A stretch of DNA of 16,779 nucleotides from CAYLJO01 sp964383905. GTDB lineage: Bacteria; Acidobacteriota; Blastocatellia; Pyrinomonadales; Pyrinomonadaceae. Numbering within the stretch: the first letter of the stretch is position 1; each line of letters opens with the position of its first letter. Shown here in pieces: positions 14,394-16,779 of this stretch. The notes beneath the pieces were generated by a model that saw only the letters and a program-made list of their open reading frames with translations, was not told the DNA's origin and did not search any database. The stretch is from assembly GCA_964383905.1 (NCBI GenBank), contig CAYLJO010000137.1, forward strand, positions 1 to 16,779. The letters are read 5' to 3'. A program made the translations under genes and the position numbers.

Positions 14394-15320
14394 ATGGATT
14401 TGACTACAAGCGAAAGCGCCAGCGTGTTGGACTCCCCCACAGTCGCGCAAACTGCTCCAATCCACAGAGCAGAGCTATCTCACAGAACTTTTTCCTTACC
14501 AGACAGGCCTCTGATCACGATTAAACCTGGTAAGTCAGGGGTAGCGCTCAATCTTCGCGATCTGTGGACGTATCGCGAACTACTCTATTTTTTGACATGG
14601 CGTGATATCAAGGTGCGCTATAAGCAGACCGTTTTGGGGGTCGCGTGGACTATTATTCAGCCACTCGCCACGATGCTGATTTTCACACTCTTCTTCGGCC
14701 GGCTAGCGGGTGTTCCTTCTGATGGGATTCCCTATCCGATCTTCGCTTATGCGGGCCTTTTACCCTGGACATTCATCTCAAATGCTATTACTAACAGCAG
14801 CAACAGCCTGTTGGGGGACTCAAGGCTGATCACAAAGGTTTACTTCCCCCGGATGATTATTCCCTGCGCAGCGGTTGGGGCTGGACTAGTAGATTTTGCC
14901 ATCTCCTTTGTCATTCTCGTCGCGTTAATGCTCTACTACAGTGTCGTAGTAACTTGGAGCATCATGCTATTGCCGTTGCTCGTGCTGCTGATTACGATGC
15001 TTGCGCTCGGAGTTGGAATGTGGATGTCAGCGCTGAACGTTAAGTATCGGGATGTCCGTTATGCGCTGCCATTTGTGATTCAGCTATGGATGTTTGCGTC
15101 GCCGATTATCTATTCATCGAACTTGGTCAGTGGGAAATGGCGTTGGCTGTATGAGATGAATCCGTTAACAGGTATTATCGAAGCCTTTCGCTCATCTTTC
15201 TTCAGCCGACAACTCAACTCGACAGCACTTACTATCTCTGCTGTTATTACAGTCGCCCTGTTCGTATACTCAGCCTACGCATTCCGGCGCATGGAGAAGA
15301 GCTTCGCCGATATTCTTTAA
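14394..15320 (+). CDS. wzm: ABC-2 type polysaccharide exporter, permease subunit (Wzm-like)
   Basis: The membrane half of an ATP-driven exporter that moves undecaprenyl-linked O-antigen-like polysaccharide across the inner membrane. The 308-residue product has a soluble N-terminal part (1-55), then LWTYRELLYFLTWRDIKVRY, the hallmark cytoplasmic start of Wzm/TagG proteins, followed by six predicted membrane segments at about 82-102, 112-130, 154-182, 187-212, 224-242 and 278-296. FPRMIIP at 151-157, KYRDVRYALPF at 217-227 and MNPLTGIIEAFR at 255-266 are further family motifs. I chose ATG 14394; an in-frame GTG at 14349 would add 15 residues, and neither has a clear ribosome binding site. wzt begins 6 bases after the stop, so the two are one operon. 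Codon use is richer in A+T than in the genes before 12 kb, as is common for polysaccharide loci. Confidence 0.94.
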   Translation: MDLTTSESASVLDSPTVAQTAPIHRAELSHRTFSLPDRPLITIKPGKSGVALNLRDLWTYRELLYFLTWRDIKVRYKQTVLGVAWTIIQPLATMLIFTLFFGRLAGVPSDGIPYPIFAYAGLLPWTFISNAITNSSNSLLGDSRLITKVYFPRMIIPCAAVGAGLVDFAISFVILVALMLYYSVVVTWSIMLLPLLVLLITMLALGVGMWMSALNVKYRDVRYALPFVIQLWMFASPIIYSSNLVSGKWRWLYEMNPLTGIIEAFRSSFFSRQLNSTALTISAVITVALFVYSAYAFRRMEKSFADIL

Positions 15321-15326
15321 TAGGTC

Positions 15327-16583
15327 ATGAAGCCCATTATCAGAGTTGAAAAGCTGGGTAAACAGTATCGTCTCGGTGCGCGTCAAGCAAGCTACGCGAC
15401 CTTTCGCGAAACGCTCATTGAAACAGTCCGCGCGCCCTTCAAGCGTTTACAGCGCAATGGGTATTCGGCGGTTGAGACAGTATGGGCGCTAAAAGATATT
15501 AGTTTCGAGATCATGCCGGGCGAAGTGGTGGGTGTCATAGGTCGCAATGGGGCAGGTAAGTCAACGCTCCTCAAAATACTCACACGCGTCACAGAGCCGA
15601 CAACCGGATGCGCACAGCTCTATGGGCGAGTCGGAAGTCTTTTGGAGGTCGGGACTGGATTTCATCCGGAATTGACCGGCAGAGAGAATATCTATTTAAA
15701 CGGCGCTGTTCTCGGGATGGGGCGAAGAGAGATTGAACGCAAATTCGGTGAGATCATAGCCTTTGCTGAAGTAGAGAAATTCCTTGACACGCCGGTCAAA
15801 CACTACTCCAGCGGGATGTACATGCGTCTGGCCTTCGCTGTGGCCGCTCACCTGGAGCCGGAAATCTTACTCGTTGACGAAGTGCTCGCCGTGGGTGATG
15901 CGGCCTTCCAGAAGAAGTGTTTGGGAAAGATGGGCGATGTGGCGAAAGAAGGACGAACGGTGCTGTTTGTCAGTCATAATATGACGGCGGTGAAGAGTCT
16001 CTGCCACAAGGCGATATATCTAGATCAAGGACTGATTGTTGAGAACGGGAAAGTAGAAAGTGTCGTTTCAGCCTATCTACAAAAGGGAGCATTATCTATT
16101 ACGAAACGTATCTGGGACAATCTAGCAACTGCTCCCGGAGATCACCTGGTCCGGCTTCAACGCGCAAACCTGACTCCGATGAATCAAAGCGTCATTGAAC
16201 CGATTACGGTCAGAACGCCGCTGCAATTAGAATTTGAAGTTTGGAATCATGTACCGGATGCGGTCCTAAATTTCAGCGTTGTGCTCTATAACCTTGAGGG
16301 GATTTGTATCTTCAATGCCGGATCGCAAGCGCAATCATTCCCAGCGGGGACTGTAAGTGGGAGCTTTACTATTCCTGGAGATTTTCTAAATGATGGAATC
16401 TACACGGTTCGTCTCTTGATCGTAAAAGATGCTTCTGTGGCGCTTTTAGATATTCATGAACTCCTGATGTTTGAAGTCCAAGATGTTGAGCGTTCCGGTA
16501 ACTGGCACGGGAAATGGATCGGCGCCGTTCGCCCGATATTTGATTGGGACCTGAAGGTTGTGTCGCCGCAGCAAGTGTCATGA
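15327..16583 (+). CDS. wzt: ABC-type polysaccharide exporter, ATPase subunit with C-terminal cargo-binding domain (Wzt-like)
   Basis: The cytoplasmic ATPase that powers Wzm. The 418-residue product begins with IRVEKLGKQYRLG, then has Walker A GRNGAGKST at 72-80, signature YSSGMYMRLAFA at 160-171, Walker B EILLVDEVLAVGD at 179-191 with catalytic Glu185, and the switch His217 in VSHNMT, an intact nucleotide-binding domain of the polysaccharide-export subgroup. Residues about 270-410 form the extra C-terminal beta-sandwich (LQLEFEVWNHVPDAVLNFSV, GSFTIPGDFLNDGIYTV) that in Wzt proteins recognises the terminal modification of the glycan before export. So the exported chain is probably capped, but its structure cannot be told. 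ATG 15327 lies 6 bases after wzm. Other genes of the polysaccharide cluster should lie to the right of the window. Confidence 0.96.
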   Translation: MKPIIRVEKLGKQYRLGARQASYATFRETLIETVRAPFKRLQRNGYSAVETVWALKDISFEIMPGEVVGVIGRNGAGKSTLLKILTRVTEPTTGCAQLYGRVGSLLEVGTGFHPELTGRENIYLNGAVLGMGRREIERKFGEIIAFAEVEKFLDTPVKHYSSGMYMRLAFAVAAHLEPEILLVDEVLAVGDAAFQKKCLGKMGDVAKEGRTVLFVSHNMTAVKSLCHKAIYLDQGLIVENGKVESVVSAYLQKGALSITKRIWDNLATAPGDHLVRLQRANLTPMNQSVIEPITVRTPLQLEFEVWNHVPDAVLNFSVVLYNLEGICIFNAGSQAQSFPAGTVSGSFTIPGDFLNDGIYTVRLLIVKDASVALLDIHELLMFEVQDVERSGNWHGKWIGAVRPIFDWDLKVVSPQQVS

Positions 16584-16599
16584 TCATCACGCGTCAATA

Positions 16600-16767
16600 A
16601 TGACCATTTTTCTAAGAAATTCCATAAACAGAACGGAATGCGGACTTGGAGGTTTTATCAGGGTCTTAAAGCTTAATTGTCAAGTTTCACGACATCCGTT
16701 ACAAAGTTTTAAATGGGCCTTGTCTCACGACATCCGTTACAGTTTAGTAGGAGGATATCACCTGTGA
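16600..16767 (+). pseudogene. Possible N-terminal remnant of a third operon gene, cut by the next element
   Basis: From ATG 16600, 17 bases after wzt, a frame reads MTIFLRNSINRTECGLGGFI and on to about LKLN at 16677, then continues only through the direct repeats to a stop at 16765-16767. The opening resembles the basic/hydrophobic start of some polysaccharide-cluster enzymes, but this is a weak impression. There is no ribosome binding site. It may equally be non-coding. Confidence 0.22.
16678..16741 (+). repeat. Pair of 17-bp direct repeats
   Basis: TCACGACATCCGTTACA occurs exactly at 16687-16703 and 16725-16741, 38 bases apart. Each copy is preceded by TGTC (at 16678 and 16721) and followed after 0-2 bases by GTTT. 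Repeated sites of this kind just inside an end are known from insertion sequences that bind transposase at several terminal sites. Confidence 0.75.
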
Positions 16768-16779
16768 TACTCAGGGCGA
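16764..16779 (+). CDS. Start of an unidentified gene, cut by right window edge
   Basis: GTG at 16764 is preceded by AGGAGGA (16749-16755) at ideal spacing, one of the best ribosome binding sites in the window. Only five codons (VILRA) are visible, so no function can be read. Position after the direct repeats suggests a transposase. The start codon lies in the palindrome TATCACCTGTGATA (16756-16769). Confidence 0.45.

Larger units (their letters stand above)
16678..16779 (+). mobile_element. Probable left end of a second insertion sequence, running off the window
   Basis: Inference from three things seen together: the repeated 17-bp unit starting with TGTC, a strong ribosome binding site 8 bases after the second repeat, and a start codon at 16764. 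It follows at once on the polysaccharide export operon. The transposase is outside the window, so the family is not known. Confidence 0.4.

Noticed and set aside
16687..16741. Direct repeats considered as a CRISPR array
   Set aside because: Only two copies of 17 bases, spacer of 21 bases, and no cas gene; too short for a CRISPR repeat.

Overview
The window is a bacterial chromosome segment of 16.8 kb. Most of it (about 1-12.2 kb) has high G+C with densely packed housekeeping genes. From about 12.3 kb it becomes visibly richer in A+T and carries mobile-element debris and a surface-polysaccharide export operon. The gene set (PurF/PurM, short HicBA module, two-PDZ HtrA, GTG/TTG starts, few strong ribosome binding sites) would fit an Acidobacteriota-type (Blastocatellia-like) or other high-G+C Gram-negative genome. 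This placement is an impression from protein style, not a test; the ABC exporter of O-antigen type favours a didermal cell.

Layout. Minus strand, 4182 down to 1: purF, then a hicA-hicB toxin-antitoxin pair, a membrane-anchored ComEC-like metallo-beta-lactamase protein, and purM running off the left edge. All five are co-directional with short gaps, so they may share the purF promoter seen at 4209-4237. Plus strand, 4414-11671: a small membrane-anchored unknown protein, a secreted alpha/beta hydrolase, a zinc-dependent medium-chain dehydrogenase, an HtrA/DegP-type protease with its own clear promoter, an aldehyde dehydrogenase and alanine dehydrogenase. A perfect 12-bp hairpin separates the last from a convergent single-domain response regulator (minus strand, 12244-11792).

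Accessory end. Bases 12331-12853 hold no convincing gene, only relic-like short reading frames and clustered short repeats. At about 12854-14285 there is a decayed ISKra4-family insertion sequence whose transposase gene is broken by an internal loss and a frameshift. Its right end appears to supply a -35 box that is completed by a -10 box in the flanking DNA, giving a hybrid promoter for the next two genes, wzm and wzt (ABC exporter of an O-antigen-like polysaccharide, Wzt with C-terminal cargo-binding domain). After wzt a possible third reading frame is interrupted by a 17-bp direct repeat pair and the strongly signalled start of another gene at the right edge. This looks like the left end of a second insertion sequence.

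I found no CRISPR array, tRNA or rRNA, and no clearly new multi-gene system. The observations most worth following are the IS-derived promoter in front of wzm-wzt, the second element end at 16.7 kb, the unassigned hairpin locus at 4262-4313, and the toxin-antitoxin pair lodged among purine genes.
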